NCBI GenBank assembly: GCA_002717185.1
Contig: PBDC01000008.1
Location: 20,561-37,489, forward strand
Source of the DNA: Rhodospirillaceae bacterium
Lineage (GTDB): Bacteria > Pseudomonadota > Alphaproteobacteria > UBA8366 > GCA-2717185
DNA: 16,929 nt
Reading direction: 5' to 3'
Shown: piece after piece, positions 1-7,488 of the stretch
How positions within the stretch are numbered: position 1 is the first letter of the stretch
How the letters are laid out: every line of letters begins with the position of its first letter
The notes under the pieces: model-generated
Told to the model about the DNA's origin: nothing
Seen by the model: the letters and a program-made list of their open reading frames with translations, nothing else
Database searches by the model: none
Made by a program: the position numbers and the translations under genes

Positions 1-227
1 CACCTTTGGGCAAGAACGATCGGCGGGAGGATTATCTGCGTGCCACGCTGGAACATGACGACAATGGCAGTCTGATAGCCGTTCCCTTTGCGAAACAAGA
101 CAGCTCCATGCAATCGCGCATGGCGAAAGCGGACTGCCTAATTATACGCGCGCCACATGCACCGCCAGCAGCAGCCGGGGACGTTATTGAATACCTTCCC
201 ATACCCGGTGGTTTGGCAAGGGTCTGA
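1..227 (+). CDS. moeA: Molybdopterin molybdenumtransferase MoeA, C-terminal end (partial)
   Basis: This is the 3' end of a gene that begins before the window; the reading frame is open from base 3 to the TGA at 225-227, about 74 codons. The residues match the C-terminal domain of MoeA, which inserts molybdate into adenylylated molybdopterin in the cytoplasm. Recognisable parts are YLRATLEHDDNGSL, then PFAKQDSSMQSRMAKADCLI (the QDSS..M..LA.ADCLI pattern typical of MoeA) and a closing AGDVIEYLPI. The TTG at 6 is an internal codon, not a start. A moeA gene directly upstream of lexA is a usual alphaproteobacterial arrangement, which supports the call. No clear intrinsic terminator follows before the lexA control region. 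Confidence 0.88.
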   Translation, partial: PLGKNDRREDYLRATLEHDDNGSLIAVPFAKQDSSMQSRMAKADCLIIRAPHAPPAAAGDVIEYLPIPGGLARV

Positions 228-247
228 ATTGATCTACCAGATACTGC

Positions 248-276
248 TTGACCGAAATAGCGAACTAAACTAGAAC
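248..276 (+). promoter_or_regulatory. Candidate lexA promoter
   Basis: A -35-like TTGACC (248-253) and a -10-like TAGAAC (271-276) are separated by exactly 17 bases. The perfect LexA box at 262-276 covers the spacer and the whole -10, the layout expected for an autorepressed promoter. A second possible -10, TATACT at 303-308, has only a weak -35 partner. Which one is used cannot be decided from sequence. The leader to the lexA ATG at 388 would be about 80-105 nt. Confidence 0.42.
262..276 (+). promoter_or_regulatory. LexA operator (SOS box), perfect GAAC-N7-GAAC
   Basis: GAACTAAACTAGAAC is an exact match to the alphaproteobacterial LexA box, a direct repeat GAAC/GTTC with 7-bp spacing, unlike the palindromic CTG-N10-CAG box of gammaproteobacteria. 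It lies 111 bp upstream of the lexA start and overlaps the candidate -10. The inferred role is SOS-controlled autorepression of lexA. Confidence 0.78.
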
Positions 277-285
277 ATGCTGAGT

Positions 286-300
286 GTTTAGGTTTTGTTC
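286..300 (+). promoter_or_regulatory. Second, imperfect LexA box (GTTT-N7-GTTC)
   Basis: GTTTAGGTTTTGTTC matches the GTTC-N7-GTTC form of the same operator with one mismatch in the first half-site. It begins 9 bp after the first box ends and points the opposite way. It could be a weaker LexA site that strengthens autorepression, but a single degenerate half-site in AT-rich DNA can arise by chance. Confidence 0.4.
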
Positions 301-387
301 TATATACTGTGTCCATTAATCTCACTAGGTGATTAGTTTGCAAAGCGCAGTGTAGATACGTTCAGAATACTCGGGGGAGAATCTTTT

Positions 388-1092
388 ATGCTGACCCGCA
401 AACAGTACGAATTGTTAATGTATATACAAGATCGTCTGGCCGTATCGGGCGTGTCTCCCTCTTTTGAAGAAATGAAGGAAGCACTAGGATTAAAATCGAA
501 GTCCGGCATTCATCGTCTGATAACTGGGCTGGAGGAACGCGGCTTTATCCGTCGATTAGCGCATCGAGCCAGAGCCCTCGAAATCATTCGCTTGCCCGAG
601 AACGCGGAATCCGCCGGCCTTGGTTCAAAGAACGGGTTTTCGCCAAAAATTATTAGTAACGACGAGTATACCCCGTCGCCAGCAAAGGCAATCTTTGCGG
701 AAGGCGATGAAACCGTTACTCTGCCTCTTTATGGTAAGATCGCAGCTGGCACGCCGATTGAAGCGCTGCGAGACCAGACAAATGCAGTAGATATCCCCGC
801 AAATATGATCGGCGGTGGGGATCACTATGCTTTGGAGGTCGAGGGTGATTCAATGATCGACGCCGGAATTCTGGAAGGCGATACGGTCGTTATACAGCGT
901 TGCGATACAGCGGACTCCGGATCCATAATCGTGGCCCTCATCGACGACAACGAGGTGACACTGAAACGCCTGCGCCAGCGCGGTAATTCTATCGCGTTAG
1001 AGCCAGCAAACATTTCCTACGAAACGCGAATATTTGGACCCGACCAGGTCAAGGTGCAAGGGCGGCTTATCGGCCTGCTCCGCCGCTATTAG
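388..1092 (+). CDS. lexA: SOS-response transcriptional repressor LexA
   Basis: LexA represses DNA-damage genes and is inactivated when RecA filaments trigger self-cleavage. The 234-residue protein has an N-terminal winged helix-turn-helix (about 1-65, with [34 protein letters not shown]) and a C-terminal S24 peptidase domain. The Ala120-Gly121 cleavage site, nucleophile Ser155 (VEGDSM) and general base Lys193 (VTLKRL) are all visible. The linker between the domains, about residues 70-108, is longer than in E. coli LexA (the Ser sits 36 positions later), as is common in alphaproteobacteria. The ATG at 388 has a strong GGGGGAG ribosome binding site about 8 nt upstream. LexA boxes upstream indicate autoregulation. 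The gene appears to be transcribed alone. Confidence 0.96.
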   Translation: MLTRKQYELLMYIQDRLAVSGVSPSFEEMKEALGLKSKSGIHRLITGLEERGFIRRLAHRARALEIIRLPENAESAGLGSKNGFSPKIISNDEYTPSPAKAIFAEGDETVTLPLYGKIAAGTPIEALRDQTNAVDIPANMIGGGDHYALEVEGDSMIDAGILEGDTVVIQRCDTADSGSIIVALIDDNEVTLKRLRQRGNSIALEPANISYETRIFGPDQVKVQGRLIGLLRRY

Positions 1093-1325
1093 ATTTAGGG
1101 CGGCACCATGTCATCCAGGCCGACACCCAAAGTTACAGCAACATAGCGCAATTATAATCTACGCGCTCGGATAAGTTGCACTTCTTAGCTTCATTAAATT
1201 TATAAGAAATAAAAACTCAGCTTTGCCCTCAATTCTTATACCAGAGCGCGCCGTAGACTTCTCTCGCCGTGCATCTTCGTGGTAAACCGCACCCGCTTAT
1301 CTAATTTTCTCTGAAAGGTCGCCGC
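1093..1325. other. lexA-gltX intergenic region, no gene seen
   Basis: This 233-bp gap has no convincing reading frame on either strand. It starts with a possible imperfect hairpin just after lexA (GGGCGGC at 1098-1104 with GCCG at 1119-1122 and CCC at 1126-1128, a 3-nt bulge) but without a U-tract. An AT-rich middle follows, with an 8-bp inverted repeat TATAAGAA (1201-1208) / TTCTTATA (1233-1240) across a 24-base loop. In many alphaproteobacteria comEC sits in this position on the opposite strand; I see no remnant of it here. Confidence 0.55.
1176..1204 (+). promoter_or_regulatory. Candidate gltX promoter
   Basis: TTGCAC (1176-1181) and TTTATA (1199-1204) are 17 bases apart in the AT-rich part of the lexA-gltX gap, correctly oriented for gltX and about 120 bases before its start. 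An overlapping TTATAA at 18-base spacing is equally possible. The evidence is the motif match only. Confidence 0.33.
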
Positions 1326-2732
1326 ATGGCCGTCGTCACGCGATTTGCCCCCTCGCCCACCGGATTCCTGCATATTGGTGGCGCACGCACAGCACTGTTC
1401 AACTGGCTATATGCAAAGCATCATGGCGGCGAATTCCTCTTGCGCATAGAGGATACAGATCGCAAGCGTTCAACCTCGGAAGCCATCAACGCAATTTTGG
1501 AAGGGCTGCGCTGGCTTGAGCTTGATTGGGATCGGGACACTTATTTTCAATCGGAGCGTGCGGAGCTTCACGCTGCCATAGCGCGAAAATTGCTCACGCA
1601 AGGACGGGCTTATCGTTGCTATTGCACACCAGAGGAATTGGCCGAGATGCGTGAGTTAGCCAAACGCGAGGGACGCTCGATGCGCTATGATGGCCGTTGG
1701 CGTGATCGCAACCCCTCGGAGGCACCGAAAGGCATCGACCCAGTAATCCGATTGAAAGCACCGCTCAACGGCGAAACGCTTATCAACGATAGGGTTCAAG
1801 GACAGGTGCGGATTGATAACAGCCAGCTCGATGATATGATTCTGCTGCGCAGCGATGGTACGCCAACGTATATGCTATCCGTCGTAGTCGACGATCACGA
1901 CATGGGTGTCACCCATGTCATTCGCGGAGACGACCACCTGACCAATGCGGCGCGACAGACCCAACTCTTTCTTGCGCTGGATTGGCAACCACCAGTATTC
2001 GGTCATATTCCACTGATCCACGGCGCTGACGGCCAGAAACTGTCAAAACGCCATGGGGCACTGGGGATTGATGCATACCAAGATATGGGCTATTTGCCGT
2101 CGGCCCTACGAAATTATTTACTGCGACAGGGATGGAGCCACGGTGACGACGAGATTATCTCGACCGCACAAGCCATAGAATGGTTTGATCTCGATGCGGT
2201 TGGAAAATCACCGTCGCAAATCGATTTCGCTAAACTAGAAAGCGTCAACCAACACTATCTGCGAGAGGCTGACCGCGCAGCACTCGTCGACCTACTTATT
2301 TCCCGGCTGGAGGTTCCCGACCCGACAGACAGTTCGATCCGCGACAGGCTAGAATCGGGCCTCAGAAGCCTCACAGAACGTGCAAAGAATTTAAATGAAC
2401 TCACTAATATGGCGCGATTTTACGTCCATCCTCCCACATATCCGCTGGAGAATGGCAAAGCAGCTAAGCTATTAGACAGCGAAGGAATAGCCCGGCTTAC
2501 CCGTTTTTCTAAAACCCTGCAACCGCTCGACAATTGGACGGAAGAAACCCTTGAAGCTGCAGCGCGCGAATTCGCGTCCGCTAACGACATAGGCCTTGGC
2601 AAACTCGCACAACCTTTACGATCAGCCTTAACCGGATCAAACGCATCGCCTGGAATTTTCGAGGTTCTGCAAATTCTTGGTAAAGAGGAAGCACTGGCGC
2701 GTCTCTCAGCGGTTCCCAAAACCAGGGATTAG
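1326..2732 (+). CDS. gltX: Glutamyl-tRNA synthetase (GltX)
   Basis: This class I aminoacyl-tRNA synthetase charges tRNA-Glu in the cytoplasm. In alphaproteobacteria a GltX of this type may also charge tRNA-Gln for later amidation, which cannot be decided here. The 468-residue protein has the Rossmann HIGH motif as HIGG (16-19, in [18 protein letters not shown]), the [11 protein letters not shown] segment near 201, and the KMSKS loop as KLSKR (238-242). The helical anticodon-binding region occupies roughly 320-468. A zinc-like CYC pair (98-100) is kept, but the second Cys pair expected after YDGR (121-124) is replaced by WRDR, so zinc binding is doubtful. The ATG at 1326 follows GAAAGG at a good distance and starts directly before the conserved RFAPSPTG strand. 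Many alphaproteobacteria carry two gltX genes; whether there is a second one lies outside the window. Confidence 0.96.
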   Translation: MAVVTRFAPSPTGFLHIGGARTALFNWLYAKHHGGEFLLRIEDTDRKRSTSEAINAILEGLRWLELDWDRDTYFQSERAELHAAIARKLLTQGRAYRCYCTPEELAEMRELAKREGRSMRYDGRWRDRNPSEAPKGIDPVIRLKAPLNGETLINDRVQGQVRIDNSQLDDMILLRSDGTPTYMLSVVVDDHDMGVTHVIRGDDHLTNAARQTQLFLALDWQPPVFGHIPLIHGADGQKLSKRHGALGIDAYQDMGYLPSALRNYLLRQGWSHGDDEIISTAQAIEWFDLDAVGKSPSQIDFAKLESVNQHYLREADRAALVDLLISRLEVPDPTDSSIRDRLESGLRSLTERAKNLNELTNMARFYVHPPTYPLENGKAAKLLDSEGIARLTRFSKTLQPLDNWTEETLEAAAREFASANDIGLGKLAQPLRSALTGSNASPGIFEVLQILGKEEALARLSAVPKTRD

Positions 2733-2744
2733 ACCTCCTCAAAT

Positions 2745-2773
2745 TTGCTCGCAACCGATTAAATCTCTATATT
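2745..2773 (+). promoter_or_regulatory. Candidate gltA promoter
   Basis: TTGCTC (2745-2750) and TATATT (2768-2773) are separated by exactly 17 bases in the 151-bp gltX-gltA gap, pointing to gltA. It would give a leader of about 105 nt before the ATG at 2884. This is the best -35/-10 pair in the gap, but rests on motif match only. Confidence 0.48.
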
Positions 2774-2883
2774 TACCTGGAATGCGTGAGACAGCTGATG
2801 CCAGGCTTCTCAATGGTGGTGCAGACATAAAAGAATGCCGCAACTGCCTTGCAACGTATTGATAAATAAAAGAAAGGGCTGCA

Positions 2884-4200
2884 ATGAGTCAGGAATCTAA
2901 GGGCTCCGGGAACGAATATGTGACGCTGCAGGATCACAGCACTGGTAACAATTACGACCTGCCTCTTATGCCGGGTTCAATTGGACCAAAAGTCATCGAT
3001 GTAAGATCGCTTTACGGGCAGACGGGTCATTTCACCTACGATCCGGGTTACACCTCGACGGGTTCGTGCGAATCCAAGATCACCTACATCGATGGTGAAG
3101 AAGGTGTCTTGTTGCATCGCGGCTATCCTATCGAGGAACTAGCCGAACAAAGCACCTTTCTCGAAGTTTGCTACTTGCTATTGAACGGCGAACTCCCGTC
3201 GAAAACGGATTACGAAGAGTTTGACAACATCATCACCAATCACACGATGGTACATGAGCAGTTGCATACGCTATATCGAGGCTTCCGCCGTGACGCCCAC
3301 CCGATGGCTATCATGTGCGGCGTCGTCGGCGCTTTGTCTGCCTTCTATCATGATTCGACCGACATCAACGATCCTCAGCAGCGCATAATTGCATCGCATA
3401 GGTTAATCGCGAAGGTCCCGACGATCGCAGCTATGGCTTACAAATATTCTATAGGTCAGCCGTTTGTATACCCGCGAAACGACCTGACCTACGCAGAAAA
3501 CTTCTTGCACATGATGTTTTCCGTCCCGACAGAGGAATACCAGATTAGTCCCGTCATTTCTCGGGCTATGGAGCGTATTTTTATCCTGCACGCCGATCAC
3601 GAGCAAAATGCCTCGACATCCACGGTCCGCATGGCTGGTTCGTCCGGTGCGAACCCGTTTGCGTGTATCGCCGCTGGGATAGCTTCGCTGTGGGGTCCAG
3701 CGCATGGCGGCGCCAACGAAGCGGTTCTAGAAACGTTGAACGAAATAGGTTCCGTTGACCGGATCGGTGAAATGATCGCCCGGGCCAAGGACAAGGACGA
3801 TCCGTTTCGCTTAATGGGCTTTGGCCATCGGGTCTACAAGAACCACGACCCCCGCGCACGCGTACTGATGAAGAGTGCCCATGAAGTACTTGGGGAACTG
3901 GGAATTGAGAACGATCCGCTGCTCGAAATTGCCATGGAATTGGAAAAAGTTGCGCTAGAAGATGATTATTTCATCCAACGAAAATTATTCCCAAATGTCG
4001 ATTTCTATTCTGGCATAATTCTTAAGGCATTGGGCTTCCCCACCTCCATGTTCACAGTCCTATTCGCACTCGCACGGACGGTGGGTTGGATCGCACAATG
4101 GAAGGAAATGATTGAGGATCCATCACAAAAAATTGGGCGACCTCGCCAACTCTACACTGGCTATACCAGCAGAGCCTATATCCCTCGGGAACAGCGATAA
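2884..4200 (+). CDS. gltA: Citrate synthase, type II (GltA)
   Basis: GltA condenses acetyl-CoA and oxaloacetate to citrate, the entry step of the TCA cycle, in the cytoplasm. At 438 residues it has the length of the hexameric proteobacterial type. All three catalytic residues can be placed: His274 ([11 protein letters not shown]), His315 ([14 protein letters not shown]) and Asp373 (PNVDFYSG). The N-terminal domain is present, with LRS-like [18 protein letters not shown] and [15 protein letters not shown]. The signature [14 protein letters not shown] is at 236-249. The ATG at 2884 follows AGAAAGGG at about 6 nt. It probably has its own promoter in the preceding gap and ends at a strong terminator 12 bp downstream. 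The gltX-gltA-lpxB neighbourhood is conserved in alphaproteobacteria and does not imply a shared function. Confidence 0.97.
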   Translation: MSQESKGSGNEYVTLQDHSTGNNYDLPLMPGSIGPKVIDVRSLYGQTGHFTYDPGYTSTGSCESKITYIDGEEGVLLHRGYPIEELAEQSTFLEVCYLLLNGELPSKTDYEEFDNIITNHTMVHEQLHTLYRGFRRDAHPMAIMCGVVGALSAFYHDSTDINDPQQRIIASHRLIAKVPTIAAMAYKYSIGQPFVYPRNDLTYAENFLHMMFSVPTEEYQISPVISRAMERIFILHADHEQNASTSTVRMAGSSGANPFACIAAGIASLWGPAHGGANEAVLETLNEIGSVDRIGEMIARAKDKDDPFRLMGFGHRVYKNHDPRARVLMKSAHEVLGELGIENDPLLEIAMELEKVALEDDYFIQRKLFPNVDFYSGIILKALGFPTSMFTVLFALARTVGWIAQWKEMIEDPSQKIGRPRQLYTGYTSRAYIPREQR

Positions 4201-4211
4201 ACAACATGAGA

Positions 4212-4240
4212 ACGGCGCCTGCGGGCGCCGTACTTTATTT
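4212..4240 (+). terminator. Rho-independent terminator after gltA, possibly bidirectional
   Basis: A perfect 8-bp stem ACGGCGCC (4212-4219) / GGCGCCGT (4224-4231) closes a TGCG tetraloop and is followed by ACTTTATTT. It ends gltA transcription. The gene on the other strand, lpxB, stops only 13 bp further right. Read on the minus strand the hairpin is followed by TCTCATGTTGT, so it may also stop the long envelope operon, though less efficiently by sequence. Confidence 0.85.
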
Positions 4241-4252
4241 GGATTTGAATAT

Positions 4253-5413
4253 TTAATACCTAGCCGCTTGAATTATCTCCAACACCGCCGCAGCTGCCCG
4301 TTCACTTGGCGAAGGCCCTCCTAGGCCCATCGCTTTCAGGGCTGGTTGCATGCTTTCAACCTGCGCAGCACCATCACTGTCGAGCAATCGGCAAACATGC
4401 GCAAAAAGAATTTCAGGCCGACATCTCGTTTGTAGGCATTCGGGTACAACCTCGCGGTCCAAAATCAGGTTGATCAAATTTGCATAAGGAACCCGCACTA
4501 GTGCTTTTGTTAGCCAATAGGTGGCACTCGTCAACTTATACGCCACAACGTAGGGCACGCGGGCCATTGCGAGTTCCAAAGTCACCGTCCCTGAAGCAGC
4601 TATCCCGACATTACTGGCCGCCATCGCTGGATACTTCTCCTCAACGTCTTCGACAATAATTTTCCGGAATGGTATCGGGTTAAATTTTTCCCTTACCAAA
4701 TTGGCGACGTTCGGCACGGTTGGAATGACTGCGACCAGACCCGGGTAACGAATTTGAAGTCTTTGCAAGGTTTCCCCGAACGCCCCTGCAAGACGCGTCA
4801 CCTCACCTTGCCGACTCCCTGGCAATACGCAGATAACAGTCTCGTCCGCGTCTAGTCCGTGCCGAGCACGGAAGTCGGCTCCAGCAGCGATTCCGATCTC
4901 AATTCCAACAGCAGGATGCCCAACGAAACGACAGTCTACGGCTCGTTGAGCAAACCAGTCGGATTCAAATGGCAGCAGAGCCAAAAGGTGATCGAAGTGA
5001 CGGCGAAACTTGTGGACCCGCCAGGGGCGCCACGCCCAGAGTTGCGGTGCAACGTAGTGTATTCGTGGTATTTGAGCGTCCTGGATCCGTTTTGCAACTC
5101 CGTGTGCGAAAGCGGGGGCATCAATCGTCACCAAAGCATCAGGCTGCACGGCATCAATTGCGGCCGCTGTCTCACGCATACGGCCAAAGAGCTTTCGGGC
5201 ATGGGGGAGGATCTCGATGAGGCCCATTATAGAAAGCTCCGACATAGGGAACAGACTTTTCAAGCCTTGCGCCTGCATTGCTGGACCGCCGACCCCTCGA
5301 AAGGTAACGGCGCCACCCGTTGCGTCATTCAAAGCCATCATTAAACGACCACCCAGCACGTCACCAGAAGGCTCACCGGCGACGAGAAAAATGACTAGCG
5401 AATCGCGGCTCAC
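4253..5413 (-). CDS. lpxB: Lipid-A-disaccharide synthase (LpxB)
   Basis: LpxB joins UDP-2,3-diacylglucosamine and lipid X (2,3-diacylglucosamine 1-phosphate) into the beta-1,6 lipid A disaccharide at the inner-membrane surface. The 386-residue GT19-family protein has the N-terminal VAGEPSGDVLGG loop (11-22), IDAPAF with Asp98 (the family usually has DAPDF), VAPQLWAWRPWR (121-132), LPGSRQGEV (197-205) and the nucleotide-binding SGTVTLELA (274-282). The start is GTG at 5413-5411, and its TG is shared with the TGA of lpxI (5412-5410), a GTGA overlap indicating translational coupling. No strong ribosome binding site precedes it. It is the last gene of the cluster, before the terminator shared with gltA. 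It directly uses the LpxI product made by the gene upstream. Confidence 0.96.
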   Translation of the reverse strand: MSRDSLVIFLVAGEPSGDVLGGRLMMALNDATGGAVTFRGVGGPAMQAQGLKSLFPMSELSIMGLIEILPHARKLFGRMRETAAAIDAVQPDALVTIDAPAFAHGVAKRIQDAQIPRIHYVAPQLWAWRPWRVHKFRRHFDHLLALLPFESDWFAQRAVDCRFVGHPAVGIEIGIAAGADFRARHGLDADETVICVLPGSRQGEVTRLAGAFGETLQRLQIRYPGLVAVIPTVPNVANLVREKFNPIPFRKIIVEDVEEKYPAMAASNVGIAASGTVTLELAMARVPYVVAYKLTSATYWLTKALVRVPYANLINLILDREVVPECLQTRCRPEILFAHVCRLLDSDGAAQVESMQPALKAMGLGGPSPSERAAAAVLEIIQAARY

Positions 5414-6234
5414 GGCGATATAGACAGGCCGATCAGGAACATGCCCGCCACATCGGCCGCTTCAATCACATCATCGGTTTCGATGATCAACGTATGACCC
5501 GCTTCAACAGCAATGCCGCGTAACCCAGCATCCATCGCGCGGGCGACCGTGTCGACCCCGATCGTCGGCAGGTCGGCCCGTTTCTCCTGTCCGGGCTTAC
5601 TGAGCTTCACAAGAACCCCACCCGGACCTTCCCGGCGCAGCGCGCCACAACGCTTTAACAAGGCGTCAGTCCCCTCAGCCGCTTCGACCCCCAGTACGAT
5701 CCCATCTTGCACGACCACAGCTTGCCCAACATCCGCAGCACCCAATGCGCGCACAGCCTCCACGCCGCGTCCTATATCCCGTTCGGCCGCGACATCAGGA
5801 ACGTGTGCTCCAAATGTTCCTTCCGGCGCGGTGATCCCGCTCAGCACATCGTCAACGCCGACAACACGGAAACCTTCATCCTCCTCAAGCATCTGAATGA
5901 TACCGCGCAGCAGGCTATCGTCTCCCATTGCCTTACCACCAGCCCGGGCAAAGAATTTCAAAGCAGCGGCATCGGGCCTGAGATCCATGAGGGATGGCCG
6001 GCGTATCGGCCCAGCCAGAACAAGGTCTTCAGTACTGGCATCGCGTAAAAATTGCAGCGCCTTGCCCGCCGCTCCCAAGCGCACCCAAGCATGCTCGACA
6101 CCCTGTGTGCTTTCAATTTCAGTATGTCCTTCGAAGGCGAGGACAAACACCGGGCGCGCCTTAATATGGCAGGCCGCAACAAGAAGCTGCGGCAATACAC
6201 CGCCACCTGCCAATATTCCCAGCTTCCTACTCAC
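5410..6234 (-). CDS. lpxI: UDP-2,3-diacylglucosamine pyrophosphatase LpxI
   Basis: LpxI hydrolyses UDP-2,3-diacylglucosamine to lipid X and UMP. It is the alphaproteobacterial alternative to LpxH and is unrelated to it in fold (former DUF1009). The protein starts VSRKLGILAGGGVLP and has the conserved GDDSLL (104-109), GVEAAEGTDALLKRCG (182-197), RADLPTIGVDTV (219-230; Asp221 aligns with the catalytic Asp of the Caulobacter enzyme) and the closing IETDDVIEAADVAGMFLIG. The frame stays open upstream to 6408, but those 58 residues are antisense to lpxA and unlike any LpxI. The family N-terminus therefore fixes the start at GTG 6234-6232, giving 274 residues. This start lies 4 nt after the lpxA stop with no evident Shine-Dalgarno, so coupling is likely. 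The 3' end overlaps the lpxB start. Confidence 0.93.
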   Translation of the reverse strand: MSRKLGILAGGGVLPQLLVAACHIKARPVFVLAFEGHTEIESTQGVEHAWVRLGAAGKALQFLRDASTEDLVLAGPIRRPSLMDLRPDAAALKFFARAGGKAMGDDSLLRGIIQMLEEDEGFRVVGVDDVLSGITAPEGTFGAHVPDVAAERDIGRGVEAVRALGAADVGQAVVVQDGIVLGVEAAEGTDALLKRCGALRREGPGGVLVKLSKPGQEKRADLPTIGVDTVARAMDAGLRGIAVEAGHTLIIETDDVIEAADVAGMFLIGLSISP

Positions 6235-6238
6235 ACTA

Positions 6239-7024
6239 CTAGCGCGGCTGGGTGAGCCCGCGCGAAGAGTCGGCGCGCATGAATTCAACAATTTCCAGGA
6301 TATCAGCATTATCGCCAAACATCTTCGCGACATCGTCGATCCGTTCCTGCAGCGTACCTTCCTCCGCGAACAACATTCTATAGGCGGTTCGCAAATTGTG
6401 AATCTCATCCTTGGCGAAGTTTCGCCGTTTCAGTCCAATTACATTAAGGCCGCTAAGCCGCGCCCGATCGCCCATGACGGAACCGTAAGGAATCACGTCG
6501 TTTTCGACCCCAGACATCCCCCCCACGATGGCATGCCGCCCAATCCGAACAAACTGGTGTACTGCCGACAGCCCACCAAGGATTGCATAGTCGCCGACTA
6601 CCACATGCCCCGCGAGTGTTGCATTGTTTGCCATGATGATATGGTCGCCCATAAGGCAATCGTGCGCCACATGGGATCCGACCATGAACAAACAATCGTT
6701 ACCGACCCTTGTCATCATTCCACCTTCCGATGTACCAGGGTTCATCGTCACGTGCTCGCGGATCTGATTGCGTTCGCCAATAACGAGTTCCGACGTTTCG
6801 CCCGCATATTTCAGGTCCTGAGGCGGCAATCCGATCGTCGCAAACGGGTATATCTCAGATTCAGCACCAATCCGGGTCAATCCGCCGACGACAACATGAG
6901 AATGCAGTCGCACATTGGAGCCAAGTGTCACGCCTGCTTCAACCACGCAATAGGGTCCGATGATAACCCCATCTCCGATCTGAGCGTCGGAATCGACGAT
7001 CGCAGTCAAATGAATATCCGTCAT
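6239..7024 (-). CDS. lpxA: Acyl-ACP-UDP-N-acetylglucosamine O-acyltransferase (LpxA)
   Basis: LpxA puts the first 3-hydroxyacyl chain on UDP-GlcNAc, the first committed step of lipid A. The 261-residue cytoplasmic homotrimer has left-handed beta-helix hexapeptide repeats up to about residue 190 and a helical C-terminus with the IGLKRRNF segment. The catalytic base is His121 (GSHVAHDCLMG, equivalent to E. coli His125); AVHQF (154-158) and QDLKYAGE (69-76) are conserved. Gly169 (VGGMSG) aligns with E. coli Gly173, the acyl-length ruler position; a glycine there is compatible with a long (about C14) hydroxyacyl chain, though I cannot exclude others. The ATG directly abuts the fabZ stop (TGAATG), with GGATGA just upstream. 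Confidence 0.97.
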   Translation of the reverse strand: MTDIHLTAIVDSDAQIGDGVIIGPYCVVEAGVTLGSNVRLHSHVVVGGLTRIGAESEIYPFATIGLPPQDLKYAGETSELVIGERNQIREHVTMNPGTSEGGMMTRVGNDCLFMVGSHVAHDCLMGDHIIMANNATLAGHVVVGDYAILGGLSAVHQFVRIGRHAIVGGMSGVENDVIPYGSVMGDRARLSGLNVIGLKRRNFAKDEIHNLRTAYRMLFAEEGTLQERIDDVAKMFGDNADILEIVEFMRADSSRGLTQPR

Positions 7025-7486
7025 TCAGTCATCCATAATCATGGCGGCGAAGGTCGCTTCAGCGCACAGTACGTCATTCACCTTTGCTTCACCGGTAAAT
7101 CGCCAAACATTTCCGCGCATCCGCTTCTTCGCCACATGCACACGCAGAACGTCGCCGGGCACGACCGGCTTGCGGAACCGCGCTTTGTCCACAGACATAA
7201 AATAAACAAGCTTACCTTCAGTTTCCGAGCCGAGAGATTTCACTACCAAGACGGCCGCCGTCTGGGCCATCGCTTCGATAATAAGCACTCCTGGCATAAC
7301 CGGTTGGGACGGAAAATGACCCTGGAAGTGCGGTTCCGCGACAGAAACATTCTTAATGCCAATCGCGCTCTCATTCTCCACGACGTCTTCGACCCGATCG
7401 ATCATGAGAAGCGGATATCGGTGCGGAATCATCCGCATAATCGAACTGATATCGATAACCCTTGCCCTCTCCGCGTGGTAATCCAT
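7025..7486 (-). CDS. fabZ: 3-hydroxyacyl-ACP dehydratase FabZ
   Basis: FabZ dehydrates 3-hydroxyacyl-ACP to trans-2-enoyl-ACP in fatty acid elongation. It competes with LpxA and LpxD for the same hydroxyacyl-ACP, which explains its conserved position between them. The 153-residue hot-dog-fold protein has [13 protein letters not shown] (20-32) and the active site [20 protein letters not shown] with His57 and Glu71. The ATG at 7486 follows AAGGG at about 9 nt, which lies inside the 3' end of lpxD. The lpxD stop is 2 nt away, and the fabZ TGA abuts the lpxA ATG. Confidence 0.97.
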   Translation of the reverse strand: MDYHAERARVIDISSIMRMIPHRYPLLMIDRVEDVVENESAIGIKNVSVAEPHFQGHFPSQPVMPGVLIIEAMAQTAAVLVVKSLGSETEGKLVYFMSVDKARFRKPVVPGDVLRVHVAKKRMRGNVWRFTGEAKVNDVLCAEATFAAMIMDD

Positions 7487-7488
7487 TC

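Noticed and set aside
1098..1128. Imperfect hairpin after lexA considered as a terminator.
   Set aside because: It has a 3-nt bulge, a long loop and no following U-tract, so an intrinsic terminator is not supported.
2677..2862. A 61-codon frame across the gltX end and the gltX-gltA gap.
   Set aside because: Half of it lies inside gltX in another frame, no ribosome binding site or family features are seen, and the gap carries a promoter-like pair.
5521..5880. GC-rich part of lpxI (about 63% by hand count), considered as a sign of transfer.
   Set aside because: Parts of lpxD, lpxA and lpxB also reach about 55-65%, so it is a regional trend across the lpx genes. lpxI in this position is standard in alphaproteobacteria.
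6235..6408. A 58-residue N-terminal extension of LpxI.
   Set aside because: The segment overlaps lpxA, is Cys/Arg-rich and unlike LpxI. The family begins at KLGILAGGG, right after the GTG at 6234.
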